From: Streptomyces sp. NBC_00250
GTDB lineage: Bacteria; Actinomycetota; Actinomycetes; Streptomycetales; Streptomycetaceae
Reading direction: 5' to 3'
Assembly: GCF_036192275.1 (NCBI RefSeq)
Contig: NZ_CP108088.1
Coordinates: 3,039,501 to 3,103,500, forward strand
DNA: 64,000 nucleotides
How positions within the stretch are numbered: the first letter of the stretch is position 1; each line of letters starts with the position of its first letter. The notes under the pieces are model-generated. The model did no database searches, was not told where the DNA came from, and saw nothing but the letters and a program-made list of their open reading frames with translations. Position numbers and translations under genes: made by a program. This document shows, piece by piece, positions 32,372 through 41,968 of the stretch.

Positions 32372-33328
32372 TCAGTTGCCCGTGATGCTCGCGACCAGCT
32401 CGTCCGAGGCCGCGTACGGGTCGAGGTCGCCCGCCACGATCCGCTCCGCGAGCGCGTCCAGCCGCCGGTCGCCGTGCAGATCGCCGATCCGCTCGCGCAG
32501 GGCCGTGACCGCGATGGTCTCGACCTCGCGCGCGGCACGGGCGCGGCGGCGCTCCGCCAGGACCCCGTGCTCCTCCATCCAGGCGCGGTGCTTCTCCAGG
32601 GCCTCCACGACCTCGTCGATTCCCTCGCCGCGCGCCGCGACCGTCTTGACGATCGGCGGCCGCCAGTCACCGGGGCCGCGCGACTCGCCGAGGCCCAGCA
32701 TGTGGTTGAGCTCGCGGGCGGTGGCGTCCGCGCCGTCCCGGTCGGCCTTGTTCACCACGTACACGTCGCCGATCTCCAGGATGCCCGCCTTCGCGGCCTG
32801 GATCCCGTCGCCCATGCCCGGCGCGAGCAGGACGACCGAGGTGTCGGCCTGGGAGGCGATCTCGACCTCCGACTGCCCGACGCCGACGGTCTCGACGAGG
32901 ATCACCTCGCAGCCGGCCGCGTCCAGGACGCGGATGGCCTGCGGGGCGGACCAGGCGAGGCCGCCCAGGTGACCGCGGGTCGCCATGGAGCGGATGTAGA
33001 CGCCGGGGTCGGAGGCGTGCTCCGACATCCGGACCCGGTCGCCGAGGAGCGCCCCGCCGCTGAACGGCGAGGACGGGTCGACGGCGAGGACGCCGACCCG
33101 CTTGCCGGCCCGCCGGTAGGCGGAGACCAGCGCGGACGTCGACGTGGACTTGCCGACGCCGGGCGAGCCGGTCAGGCCCACCACGTACGCGCCGCCGGTG
33201 AGCGGCGCGAGCGTCGCCATCACCTCGCGCAGCTGCGGGGACGCCCCCTCCACGAGTGAGATCAGCCGGGCCACGGCCCGCGGCCTGCCCTCCCGTGCCT
33301 GGGTGACCAGAGCGGGGACGTCCACCAT
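32372..33328 (-). CDS. meaB: MeaB-type GTPase chaperone of B12-dependent mutases
   Basis: 318 aa G3E-family P-loop GTPase. Motifs: Walker A GSPGVGKST at about 54-62, ETVGVGQSE (switch/Walker B region), and VVNKADRDGAD (base recognition). MeaB loads adenosylcobalamin into methylmalonyl-CoA or related mutases and ejects damaged cofactor; here IcmA is a candidate partner, with methylmalonyl-CoA mutase encoded elsewhere. ATG 33328 has AAGGAG just upstream. It follows the thiolase gene by 35 nt on the same strand, so likely one operon. Confidence 0.93.
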   Translation of the reverse strand: MVDVPALVTQAREGRPRAVARLISLVEGASPQLREVMATLAPLTGGAYVVGLTGSPGVGKSTSTSALVSAYRRAGKRVGVLAVDPSSPFSGGALLGDRVRMSEHASDPGVYIRSMATRGHLGGLAWSAPQAIRVLDAAGCEVILVETVGVGQSEVEIASQADTSVVLLAPGMGDGIQAAKAGILEIGDVYVVNKADRDGADATARELNHMLGLGESRGPGDWRPPIVKTVAARGEGIDEVVEALEKHRAWMEEHGVLAERRRARAAREVETIAVTALRERIGDLHGDRRLDALAERIVAGDLDPYAASDELVASITGN

Positions 33329-33363
33329 GTGCAGAACTCCTTGCCTGACCTTGCGGAGGTGAC

Positions 33364-34566
33364 TTACTTGCCGGAGACGCGGACGATCAGCGCGTCGCCC
33401 TGACCGCCGCCGCCGCAGAGGGCGGCCGCGCCGATGCCGCCGCCGCGCCGCTTGAGCTCCAGGGCGAGGTGGAGCACCACGCGGGCGCCGGACATGCCGA
33501 TCGGGTGACCGAGGGCGATGGCGCCACCGTTGACGTTCACCTTCTCGGGGGTAACACCGAGGTCCTTCATTGACTGGACGGCGACCGCGGCGAAGGCCTC
33601 GTTGATCTCGATGAGGTCGAGGTCCTCGACGGCCAGGCCGTCCTTCTTGAGGGCGTGCAGGATCGCGTTGGCCGGCTGCGACTGGAGCGAGTTGTCCGGG
33701 CCCGCGACGTTGCCGTGGGCGCCGATCTCGGCGATCCACTCCAGGCCCAGCTCCTCGGCCTTGGCCTTGCTCATCACGACGACGGCGGCGGCACCGTCGG
33801 AGATCTGCGAGGAGGTGCCGGCGGTGATGGTGCCGTCCTTGGCGAAGGCCGGGCGGAGCTTGCCGAGGGACTCGGCGGTGGTCTCCGCGCGGATGCCCTC
33901 GTCCTTGGAGAAGACGACCGGCTCGCCCTTGCGCTGCGGGATCTCGACCGGGGTGATCTCGGCCTCGAAGATGCCGTTCTTCTGGGCGGCGGCGGCGCGC
34001 TGGTGCGACAGGGCGGCGATCTCGTCCTGCTCGGGGCGCTTGATGCCGAGGCGGGTGTTGTGCTTCTCCGTGGACTCGCCCATGGCGACGCCCTCGAAGG
34101 AGTCGGTGAGGCCGTCGTACGCCATGGAGTCGAGCATCTCGATGGCGCCGTACTTGAAGCCCTCGCGGGACTTCGGCAGCAGGTGCGGGGCGTTGGTCAT
34201 CGACTCCTGGCCGCCGGCGACGACGATGTCGAACTCGCCGGCGCGGATCAGCTGGTCGGCGAGCGCGATGGCGTCGAGACCCGAGAGACACACCTTGTTG
34301 ATGGTGAGCGCGGGAACGTTCATGGGGATGCCGGCCTTGACCGCGGCCTGGCGGGCGGGGATCTGGCCGGCGCCCGCCTGGAGCACCTGGCCCATGATCA
34401 CGTACTGCACCTGGTCGCCGCCGATGCCGGCCCGGTCGAGCGCGGCCTTGATGGCGAAGCCGCCGAGCTCGGCGCCCGAGAAGGACTTGAGCGAGCCGAG
34501 CAGGCGACCCATGGGCGTGCGGGCGCCCGCGACGATCACTGAGGTGGTACCGGTCGTTCCAGACAT
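33364..34566 (-). CDS. Acetyl-CoA C-acetyltransferase (thiolase)
   Basis: 400 aa, homotetrameric-type biosynthetic/degradative thiolase that interconverts two acetyl-CoA and acetoacetyl-CoA. The nucleophile is Cys93 in INKVCLSG; the other catalytic residues are in the [10 protein letters not shown] (His) and [11 protein letters not shown] (Cys) motifs near the C-terminus. Length is standard for the family. ATG 34566. It precedes meaB and is divergent from the methylmalonyl-CoA epimerase gene, placing it in an acyl-CoA metabolism cluster. The substrate chain length cannot be read from sequence with certainty. Confidence 0.95.
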   Translation of the reverse strand: MSGTTGTTSVIVAGARTPMGRLLGSLKSFSGAELGGFAIKAALDRAGIGGDQVQYVIMGQVLQAGAGQIPARQAAVKAGIPMNVPALTINKVCLSGLDAIALADQLIRAGEFDIVVAGGQESMTNAPHLLPKSREGFKYGAIEMLDSMAYDGLTDSFEGVAMGESTEKHNTRLGIKRPEQDEIAALSHQRAAAAQKNGIFEAEITPVEIPQRKGEPVVFSKDEGIRAETTAESLGKLRPAFAKDGTITAGTSSQISDGAAAVVVMSKAKAEELGLEWIAEIGAHGNVAGPDNSLQSQPANAILHALKKDGLAVEDLDLIEINEAFAAVAVQSMKDLGVTPEKVNVNGGAIALGHPIGMSGARVVLHLALELKRRGGGIGAAALCGGGGQGDALIVRVSGK

Positions 34567-34703
34567 GAGGCACGGCCCCTAGGGATGAGAAGTGAACGAG
34601 GGTTTACCGCCAATGTACTGAGCGGCGGCCCGCCGGGTCACCGGCCGGTCGGTGTGACGGCCCGCACGTTGCGTAACCATCCGCGCGGCGCTGCACTGGA
34701 GGC

Positions 34704-35156
34704 ATGCTGACGCGAATCGACCACATCGGGATCGCCTGTTTCGACCTGGACAAGACTGTCGAGTTCTACCGTGCGACGTACGGCTTCGAGGTCTTCCACT
34801 CCGAGGTCAACGAGGAGCAGGGCGTCCGCGAGGCCATGCTCAAGATCAACGACACCTCGGACGGCGGGTCCTCGTACCTCCAGCTCCTGGAGCCGACCCG
34901 GGAGGACTCGGCGGTGGGCAAGTGGCTCGCCAAGAACGGTGAGGGCGTGCACCACATCGCCTTCGGTACGGCGGACGTCGACGGGGACGCCGAGGCCATC
35001 CGTTCCAAGGACATCCGAGTCCTCTACGACCAGCCCCGGATCGGCTCCATGGGCTCCCGGATCACCTTCCTCCACCCCAAGGACACCCACGGCGTCCTCA
35101 CGGAACTGGTCACCTCGGCCAAGCCGTCCGCTGACCACTCCTCAGCGGAGCACTGA
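34704..35156 (+). CDS. mce: Methylmalonyl-CoA epimerase
   Basis: 150 aa, vicinal-oxygen-chelate fold. Metal-binding motifs are visible: HIGIACFDLDKTVEFYR in the first half and HHIAFGTADVDG plus the later GSRITFLHPKD in the second. It converts (2S)- to (2R)-methylmalonyl-CoA, the substrate of methylmalonyl-CoA mutase, feeding polyketide extender and propionate pathways. ATG 34704. It is divergent from the thiolase/meaB genes and directly precedes scy, the same order I recall in S. coelicolor. Confidence 0.95.
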   Translation: MLTRIDHIGIACFDLDKTVEFYRATYGFEVFHSEVNEEQGVREAMLKINDTSDGGSSYLQLLEPTREDSAVGKWLAKNGEGVHHIAFGTADVDGDAEAIRSKDIRVLYDQPRIGSMGSRITFLHPKDTHGVLTELVTSAKPSADHSSAEH

Positions 35157-35322
35157 CCTCCGGATTCCTGGCCCGGTAGAGTGGGCGACTCCGGGCCGGG
35201 GCCGGTCGGGGCCGCTCCGTGCGGCACCGTAGTCGGGATGTCGGGGTCGTCCGATCTGCCACGATTCCCCGGGGGTCCGTCCTCGGCCGTGAGGACGGTG
35301 CTCGTCGGAGTTGCGACCAGGG

Positions 35323-35357
35323 TTGGGGTCTCCCCTGCTCGAAGAGCTCGGGGAAGG
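35323..35357. repeat. Palindromic repeat in the scy leader
   Basis: TTGGGGTCTCCCCTGCTC-GAA-GAGCTCGGGGAAGG folds into a hairpin with a GAA loop (GCTC/GAGC, then CCCC/GGGG). It ends 12 nt before the scy GTG and itself supplies the purine-rich GGGGAAGGA that probably acts as ribosome site. It resembles the element inserted in pta. Confidence 0.6.
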
Positions 35358-35369
35358 ATGGACCGCGCA

Positions 35370-38300
35370 GTGCGGGGCTACGAACGCCAGGAGGGCCACC
35401 GAGCTGAGGACGACCATCTCGCCAGGTTCGAAGCCGAGATGGACCGGCTGAAGACCGAGCGCGAGAAGGCCGTCCAGCACGCCGAGGACCTCGGATACCA
35501 GGTCGAGGTCTTGCGCGCCAAGCTCCACGAGGCGCGCCGCACCATCGCGTCCCGGCCCGCCTACGACAGCGCGGACATCGGCTACCAGGCCGAGCAGCTG
35601 CTGCGGAACGCGCAGGCGCAGGCCGAGCAGCTACGCCAGGACGCCGAGCGCGAGCTCCGGGACGCCCGCGCCCAGACGCAGCGCATCCTCCAGGAGCACG
35701 CGGAGCACCAGTCCCGGCTCCAGGCCGAGCTGCACAACGAGGCGGTCCAGCGCCGTCAGCAGCTGGACCAGGAGCTCAGCGAGCGCCGGCAGACCGTCGA
35801 GGCGCACGTCAACGAGAACGTCGCCTGGGCCGAGCAGCTCCGCGCCCGCACGGAGTCCCAGGCCCGCCGCCTGATGGAGGAGTCCCGCGCGGAGGCGGAG
35901 CAGTCGCTCGCCGCCGCCCGCGCCGAGGCCACCCGCCTCGCCGAGGAGACCAGCCGGCGCGTCGGCGCCGACGCCGAAGCCGCCCGTGCCGAGGCCGAGG
36001 CGATTCTGCTGCGCGCCCGCAAGGACGCCGAGCGGCTGATCGGCGCCGCCTCCAGCCAGGCGCAGGAGGCCACCAGCCACGCCGAGCAGCTCCGCTCCAC
36101 CACCGCGGCCGAGACCGACCAGGCCCGCCGGCAGGCCACCGACCTCTCCCGCGCCGCCGAGCAGCGCATGCAGGAGGCCGAGGAGAAGCTGCGGGTCGCC
36201 CGCGCCGAGGCCGAGAAGGCCCTCACCGAGGCCAAGGACGCCGCCGCCAAGCAGCTCGCCAACGCCGAGTCGGTCAACGAGCAGCGCACCCGCACCGCCA
36301 AGACGGAGATCGCCCGGCTGGTGGGCGAGGCCACCAAGGACGCCGAGGCGCTCAAGGCCGAGGCCGCGGAGAAGCTGCGCGAGGCGACCGCCGAGGCGGA
36401 GAAGCTCGTCTCGGAGGCCTCCGAGAACGCCCGTACGGTCGCCGCGGAGGACTCCGCCGCCGCGCTCGCCAAGGCCGCGCGGAACGCCGAGGAGATCCTC
36501 ACCAAGGCGTCCGACGACGCCCGGGAGACCACCCGCAAGGCCTCCGAGGAGGCCGAGCGGATCCGCCGCGAGACCGAGGCGGAGATCGACCGGCTGCGCT
36601 CCCAGGCCGAGGAGCAGGCCGACGAGCTGCTCGGTTCGGCGAAGGACGACACCAAGGAGTACCGCGCCAAGACGGTCGAGCTGCAGGAGGAGGCGCGCCG
36701 GCTGCGCGGCGAGGCCGAGCAGCTGCGCGCCGAGGCCATCGCGGAGGGCGAGCGGATCCGCGGCGAGGCCCGCCGCGAGGCCGTCCAGCAGATCGAGGAG
36801 GCGGCCAGCAGCGCCGAGGAGCTCCTCACCAAGGCCCGTACCGACGCCGACGAGATGCGGACGAAGGCCGGCGCCGAGAGCGAGCGGGTCAAGTCGGAGG
36901 CCATGGAGCGCGCCCAGACGCTCCGGACGCAGGCCGAGGAGACCCTGGAGCGCACCCGCGCCGAGGCCGAGCGGCTGCGCGCCGAGGCCGAGGAGCAGGC
37001 CGAGTCGGTGAAGGGCGCGGCCGAGGAGGCCGCCGCGGGGCTGCGCGCCGACGCGGAGCGGGCCGCCGAGGCCCGCCGCGCGGAGGCCGCCGCGGAGCTG
37101 ACCCGGCTGCACACCGACGCCGAGGCGAAGGTCGCGGCCGCCGGGGAGGAGCTCTCCGACGCGCGTGCCGAGGGCGAGCTGATCCGGCGCGAGGCCGCCG
37201 AGGAGACGGAGCGGCTGCGGACCGAGTCCGCCGAGCGCATCCGTACGCTCCAGGAGCAGGCCGAGCAGGAGGCCGAGCGGCTGCGCGCCGAGGCCGCGTC
37301 GGAGGCGTCCACCACCCGTACCGAGGCGGAGACCGCCGCGGGACGGCTGCGTACGGAGGCGGCCGAGGAGGCCGAGCGACTGCGGTCGGAGGCCCAGGAG
37401 AACGCCGACCGGGTACGGGCCGAGGCCGCCGCCGCCGCCGAGCGGGTCGCCGCCGAGGCCGCCGAGGCGCTGGCCGCCGCCCAGGACGAGGCCGTCCGGC
37501 GTCGTCGGGAGGCCGAGGAGACCCTCGATTCGGCCCGTTCCGAGGCCGGCCGGGAGCGGGAGCACGCCCGCGAGCAGTCCGAGGAGCTCCTCGCGGCCGC
37601 CCGCAAGCGGGTCGAGGACGCGCAGACCGAGGCGCAGCGCCTGGTCGAGGAGGCGGACACGCGGGCGACCGAGATGGTCACCGCGGCCTCGCGAGCCGCC
37701 CAGGAGGTGCGGGACTCGGTGGCGGGTCTGCGCGAGCAGGCCGAGGAGGAGATCTCCGGGCTGCGCAGCGCCGCCGAGCACGCGGCCGAGCGGACGCGTA
37801 CCGAGGCGCAGGAGGAGGCGGACCGGGTCCGCGCCGACGCGTACGAGGAGCGGGAGCGGGCGACCGAGGACGCGGGCCGTACGCGGGCGCGCGCCCAGGA
37901 GGAGACCGAGGCCGCGAAGTCGCTGGCCGAGCGGACGGTCGCCGACGCGATCGCCGAGTCGGAGAAGCTGCGGGCGGACACCGCCGAGTACGCGCAGCGG
38001 GTACGGACCGAGGTGACGGATTCACTCGCCTCGGCCGAGCAGGACGCGTCCCGCACCCGGGCCGACGCCCGGGAGGACGCGAACCGGATCCGTTCGGAGG
38101 CCGCCGAGCGCGCCGAGTCGGTGATCGGCGAGGCCCGTACGGAGGCGGAGCGGATCGCCGCCGAGGCGGAGCAGGTGCTGGACGAGGCACGTCAGGCGGC
38201 GGACAAGCGCCGTGGCGACGCCGCCGAGCAGGCCGACGCCCTCCTCGCGGAGGCGACCTCGGAAGCCGAACGACTCACCCGCGAGACGGCCGCCGAGGCC

Positions 38301-39827
38301 GAACGGCTCACCGCCGAGGCGGTCGAGCTCATGGAGACCACCGAGCAGGACGCCCGACGGCTCCGCACCGAGGCCGAACAGGTCAAGGCCGACGGTGAGG
38401 CGCACGCGGAGGCGCTGCGGGCCGCCGCGGTCGCCGACGGCGAGCAGGTCCTCGACGAGGCCCGCAAGGCCGCCGACAAGCGACGCAGCGACGCCGCCGA
38501 ACAGGCCGACGCCCTCCTCGCGGAGGCGACCTCGGAAGCCGAACGACTCACCCGCGAGACGGCCGCCGAGGCCGAACGGCTCACCGCCGAGGCGGTCGAG
38601 CTCATGGAGACCACCGAGCAGGACGCCCGACGGCTCCGCACCGAGGCCGAACAGGTCAAGATCGACGGCGAGGCGCACGCGCAGGCCCTGCGGAACGCGG
38701 CCCTGGCCGACGGCGAGCAGCTCCTCGACGAGGCCCGCAAGGCCGCCGACAAGCGACGCAGCGACGCCGCCGAACAGGCCGACGCCCTCCTCGCGGAGGC
38801 GACCTCGGAAGCCGAGCGGCTCACCCGCGAGGCGGGCGAACTCGCCGAGGCCGTCACGGCGGAGGCGCACGCCGGGGCCGAGGCGACGGTGGGCGCCGCC
38901 CAGCAGGACGCCGAGCGGATCCGTACCGAGTCGGAGCGGCTCAAGGCCGACGCCGAGGCGGCGGCCGAGCAGATGCGTGCGGAGGCCCGCGAGGAGTCGG
39001 ACCGGGTGCTCGACGAGGCGCGGGAGGCCGGCGCCCGGAAGCGTTCGGACGCGGCCGAGCAGGCGGACCAGCTCATCGGCAAGGCCCAGGAGGAGGCGCT
39101 GCGCGCCACCACCGAGGCCGAGTCGCAGGCCGACACGATGGTCGGCGCGGCCCGCAAGGAGGCCGAGCGGATCGTCGCCGAGGCCACCGTCGAGGGCAAC
39201 TCGCTGGTGGAGAAGGCCCGTACGGACGCGGACGAGCTCCTGGTCGGGGCCCGCGGCGACGCGACGGCCATAAGGGAGCGGGCCGAGGAGCTGCGGGGCC
39301 GGATCGAGGGCGAGATCGAGGAGCTGCACGAGCGGGCGCGCCGCGAGAGCGCCGAGCAGATGAAGACGGCGGGCGAGCGGGTCGACAACCTGGTGAAGGC
39401 CGCGACGGAACAGCGCACCGAGGCCGAGGAGAAGGCCAAGGAGCTGGTCTCCGAGGCGAGTTCGGAGGCGAGCAAGGTCCGTATCGCCGCGGTCCGCAAG
39501 GCCGAGGCGCTCCTCAAGGAGGCCGAGCAGAAGAAGGCCTCGCTGGTCGCGGAGGCCGAGGGCATCAAGGCCGAGGCGGAGCGGACCCGGGCGGAGGCGC
39601 AGGCGGAGGCCGAGAAGACGGTCGAGGAGGGCCAGCGCGAACTGGAGGTGCTCGTGCGGCGCCGCAAGGACATCAATGCCGAGATCTCCCGTGTCCAGGA
39701 CGTGCTGGAGGCGTTGGAGTCTTTCGAGACTCCGTCGGCCGGCGCGAAGTCGGGCGGGGCGGTAGGCGCCAAGGCGGGTGCGTCCGTGGGGTCCACTCGT
39801 TCGAGTGGCAAGTCCCAGGACGGCTAG
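35370..39827 (+). CDS. scy: Scy, giant coiled-coil polarity scaffold
   Basis: 1485 aa, almost entirely coiled coil (Ala, Glu, Arg, Lys heptads and hendecads), starting VRGYERQEGHRAEDDH then a conserved N-terminal segment (HLARFEAEMDRLKTEREKAVQHAEDLGYQVEVLR). Scy assembles at hyphal tips, recruits DivIVA and the chromosome-partition machinery, and sets branch sites. GTG 35370 is preferred; ATG 35358 is 4 codons upstream. It is longer than the ~1326 aa I recall for S. coelicolor Scy, partly because of a 91-residue internal repeat (38175-38840). Old databases label it 'cellulose-binding protein'. It is followed by filP. Confidence 0.93.
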   Translation: MRGYERQEGHRAEDDHLARFEAEMDRLKTEREKAVQHAEDLGYQVEVLRAKLHEARRTIASRPAYDSADIGYQAEQLLRNAQAQAEQLRQDAERELRDARAQTQRILQEHAEHQSRLQAELHNEAVQRRQQLDQELSERRQTVEAHVNENVAWAEQLRARTESQARRLMEESRAEAEQSLAAARAEATRLAEETSRRVGADAEAARAEAEAILLRARKDAERLIGAASSQAQEATSHAEQLRSTTAAETDQARRQATDLSRAAEQRMQEAEEKLRVARAEAEKALTEAKDAAAKQLANAESVNEQRTRTAKTEIARLVGEATKDAEALKAEAAEKLREATAEAEKLVSEASENARTVAAEDSAAALAKAARNAEEILTKASDDARETTRKASEEAERIRRETEAEIDRLRSQAEEQADELLGSAKDDTKEYRAKTVELQEEARRLRGEAEQLRAEAIAEGERIRGEARREAVQQIEEAASSAEELLTKARTDADEMRTKAGAESERVKSEAMERAQTLRTQAEETLERTRAEAERLRAEAEEQAESVKGAAEEAAAGLRADAERAAEARRAEAAAELTRLHTDAEAKVAAAGEELSDARAEGELIRREAAEETERLRTESAERIRTLQEQAEQEAERLRAEAASEASTTRTEAETAAGRLRTEAAEEAERLRSEAQENADRVRAEAAAAAERVAAEAAEALAAAQDEAVRRRREAEETLDSARSEAGREREHAREQSEELLAAARKRVEDAQTEAQRLVEEADTRATEMVTAASRAAQEVRDSVAGLREQAEEEISGLRSAAEHAAERTRTEAQEEADRVRADAYEERERATEDAGRTRARAQEETEAAKSLAERTVADAIAESEKLRADTAEYAQRVRTEVTDSLASAEQDASRTRADAREDANRIRSEAAERAESVIGEARTEAERIAAEAEQVLDEARQAADKRRGDAAEQADALLAEATSEAERLTRETAAEAERLTAEAVELMETTEQDARRLRTEAEQVKADGEAHAEALRAAAVADGEQVLDEARKAADKRRSDAAEQADALLAEATSEAERLTRETAAEAERLTAEAVELMETTEQDARRLRTEAEQVKIDGEAHAQALRNAALADGEQLLDEARKAADKRRSDAAEQADALLAEATSEAERLTREAGELAEAVTAEAHAGAEATVGAAQQDAERIRTESERLKADAEAAAEQMRAEAREESDRVLDEAREAGARKRSDAAEQADQLIGKAQEEALRATTEAESQADTMVGAARKEAERIVAEATVEGNSLVEKARTDADELLVGARGDATAIRERAEELRGRIEGEIEELHERARRESAEQMKTAGERVDNLVKAATEQRTEAEEKAKELVSEASSEASKVRIAAVRKAEALLKEAEQKKASLVAEAEGIKAEAERTRAEAQAEAEKTVEEGQRELEVLVRRRKDINAEISRVQDVLEALESFETPSAGAKSGGAVGAKAGASVGSTRSSGKSQDG
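38175..38840 (+). repeat. 273-bp near-identical tandem repeat inside scy
   Basis: Copies begin at 38175, 38448 and 38721, each starting V/LLDEAR-Q/K-AADKRR. The period of exactly 273 nt is 91 codons, 13 heptads. The first two copies are almost identical in DNA; the third matches for about 40 codons and then diverges. This looks like a recent internal duplication that kept the heptad phase. Confidence 0.9.
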
Positions 39828-39941
39828 CCACTCAAAAGGCTGGACATTCTCCAGATCAAACGGGCATACGCTCGATGACACGCCGCTTCGGCCCCTAGGA
39901 TTCCCTCTAACACCTCACCGGTCTCATTCGACAGGAAACCC

Positions 39942-40877
39942 ATGAGCGACACATCCTCCCCCTTCGGCTTCGAGCTCGTGCGGCGCGGTTACGACCGCGG
40001 TCAGGTGGACGACCGCATTACCAAGCTCGTTTCCGACCGCGACAGCGCACTGTCCCGCATCACCTCCCTGGAGAAGCGCATCGAGGAGCTCCACCTCGAG
40101 ACGCAGAACGCCCAGGCGCAGGTCACCGACGCCGAGCCGTCGTACGCGGGGCTCGGCGCCCGGGTCGAGAAGATCCTCCGGCTCGCCGAGGAGGAGGCGA
40201 AGGACCTGCGTGAGGAGGCCCGTCGCGCCGCCGAGCAGCACCGCGAGCTGGCCGAGTCGGCCGCCCAGCAGGTGCGCAACGACGCGGAGTCCTTCGCGGC
40301 CGAGCGCAAGTCGAAGGCCGAGGACGAGGGCGTCCGGATCGTCGAGAAGGCGCAGGGCGAGGCCAACTCGCTGCGTGCCGAGGCGCAGAAGGACGCGCAG
40401 TCGAAGCGCGAGGAGGCGGACGCCCTCTTCGAGGAGACCCGCGCCAAGGCCGCCCAGGCCGCCGCGGACTTCGAGACCAACCTGGCCAAGCGCCGCGAGC
40501 AGTCGGAGCGCGACCTGGCCTCGCGTCAGGCCAAGGCCGAGAAGCGCCTCGCGGAGATCGAGCACCGCGCCGAGCAGCTCCGCCTGGAGGCCGAGAAGCT
40601 GCGTACGGACGCGGAGCGCCGGGCCCGTCAGACGGTGGAGACCGCGCAGCGCCAGGCCGAGGACATCGTGGCCGACGCGAACGCCAAGGCCGACCGGATC
40701 CGCAGCGAATCGGAGCGCGAGCTGGCGGCGCTGACGAACCGCCGGGACTCGATCAACGCCCAGCTGACCAACGTCCGCGAGATGCTGGCGACGCTGACCG
40801 GTGCCGCGGTGGCGGCGGCCGGCTCGCCGATCGACGACGAGCGCCCGGCCGGTGTCCCGGCCCAGCAGTCCCGCTGA
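39942..40877 (+). CDS. filP: FilP, intermediate-filament-like coiled-coil protein
   Basis: 311 aa. A short conserved N-terminus (MSDTSSPFGFELVRRGYDRGQVDDRITKL), also seen in DivIVA-like proteins, is followed by a rod of coiled coil to about residue 285 and a short tail. FilP forms filaments behind the tip that give hyphae stiffness, and interacts with DivIVA and Scy. The length matches S. coelicolor FilP (about 310 aa). It lies 114 nt after scy with its own leader. A terminator at 40943-40972 ends the unit. Confidence 0.95.
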   Translation: MSDTSSPFGFELVRRGYDRGQVDDRITKLVSDRDSALSRITSLEKRIEELHLETQNAQAQVTDAEPSYAGLGARVEKILRLAEEEAKDLREEARRAAEQHRELAESAAQQVRNDAESFAAERKSKAEDEGVRIVEKAQGEANSLRAEAQKDAQSKREEADALFEETRAKAAQAAADFETNLAKRREQSERDLASRQAKAEKRLAEIEHRAEQLRLEAEKLRTDAERRARQTVETAQRQAEDIVADANAKADRIRSESERELAALTNRRDSINAQLTNVREMLATLTGAAVAAAGSPIDDERPAGVPAQQSR

Positions 40878-40942
40878 CGCCCGTTCCGGCCGTCGTCGTC
40901 CTGTCGGCGCACGGCCGGTAACGAGTACGTAGCGTTCCCCAG

Positions 40943-40972
40943 AACCCCCTGTCATTCCGGTGGCGGGGGGTT
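40943..40972 (+). terminator. filP terminator
   Basis: AACCCCC / GGGGGTT stem with a 16-nt loop followed by TTT, 66 nt past the filP stop. This is an intrinsic-type signal, with the T-tract that many Streptomyces terminators lack. Confidence 0.75.
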
Positions 40973-40996
40973 TTGCGCGCCCGTAGGTTGGGACGC

Positions 40997-41965
40997 ATGA
41001 TCGAGCTTGAGGGCCTGACCAAGCGCTACGGGGCGAAGACCGCGGTCGACCATCTCTCCTTCCAGGTGCGTCCCGGGGTGATCACCGGCTTCCTCGGGCC
41101 CAACGGGGCGGGCAAGTCGACGACGATGCGGATGATGCTGGACCTGGACAACCCGACGAGCGGGACGGTCCGGATCGACGGCAAGCACTACCGGGAGCTC
41201 GACGAGCCGCTGAAGTACATCGGGGCGCTGCTCGATGCCAAGGCGATGCACGGCGGCCGCTCGGCGTACAACAACCTGCTGTGTCTGGCGCAGGCGAACC
41301 GCATCCCGGAGCCCCGGGTGAGCGAGGTGCTGGACCTGGTGGGTCTGACGCCGGTCGCGAAGAAGAAGTCGAAGGGTTTCTCCCTCGGTATGGGACAGCG
41401 GCTCGGCATCGCGTCGGCGCTGCTCGGCGATCCCGAGATCCTGATGTTCGACGAACCCGTCAATGGTCTGGACCCCGAGGGAATTCACTGGATCCGCAAT
41501 CTGATGAAGGCGTTGGCGGCCGAGGGCAGAACGATCTTCGTTTCCAGCCATCTGATGAGTGAAATGGCGCTGACGGCCGATCATCTGATCGTGATCGGAC
41601 AGGGAAAGCTGCTGGCCGACACGTCGATGGCGGATTTCATCCAGCAGAATTCCCGGAGTTATGTACGGCTGCGCTCTCCGCAGCAGGAGCGGCTCCGGGA
41701 CGTGCTGCACGCCAATGGATTCATCGCGGTCGAGGCGGGCAACGGCACCCTTGAGGTGGACGGCACGACGACCGAGAAGCTGGGCGAACTCGCTGCCGAG
41801 CACGGCCTCGTGCTGCACGAGCTGAGCTCCCAGCGCGCCTCGCTCGAAGAGGCCTTCATGCAGATGACGGCGGGTGCGGTGGAGTACCACGCGCACGGCA
41901 CCGATATCCACGGTGGCGCCCCGGCGCCCGGCCCCCAGTGGGGCACGACCTCCCAGGGAGCCTGA
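40997..41965 (+). CDS. ABC transporter ATP-binding protein (pair 1)
   Basis: 322 aa. Walker A GPNGAGKS, signature SLGMGQRLGIA, Walker B EILMFDEPVNGLDPEG and the switch His in VSSHLMSEM are all present. The variant signature SLGMGQ and the ~90-residue C-terminal extension are typical of the ABC-2 type exporter group that includes bacitracin-resistance-like and antibiotic-efflux systems. ATG 40997 is preferred over an upstream in-frame codon because the conserved MIELEGLTKRYG begins there. It is followed after 3 nt by its permease. The substrate is unknown. Confidence 0.92.
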   Translation: MIELEGLTKRYGAKTAVDHLSFQVRPGVITGFLGPNGAGKSTTMRMMLDLDNPTSGTVRIDGKHYRELDEPLKYIGALLDAKAMHGGRSAYNNLLCLAQANRIPEPRVSEVLDLVGLTPVAKKKSKGFSLGMGQRLGIASALLGDPEILMFDEPVNGLDPEGIHWIRNLMKALAAEGRTIFVSSHLMSEMALTADHLIVIGQGKLLADTSMADFIQQNSRSYVRLRSPQQERLRDVLHANGFIAVEAGNGTLEVDGTTTEKLGELAAEHGLVLHELSSQRASLEEAFMQMTAGAVEYHAHGTDIHGGAPAPGPQWGTTSQGA

Positions 41966-41968
41966 ACG

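Noticed and set aside
38175..38840. Insertion sequence or mobile element inside scy
   Set aside because: The repeat is in-frame, heptad-phased coiled-coil coding sequence with no terminal inverted repeats or transposase.
35631..39881. Large antisense frames opposite scy
   Set aside because: Ser/Ala- or Leu/Gly-rich shadows created by the repetitive GAG/GCC codons of the coiled coil.
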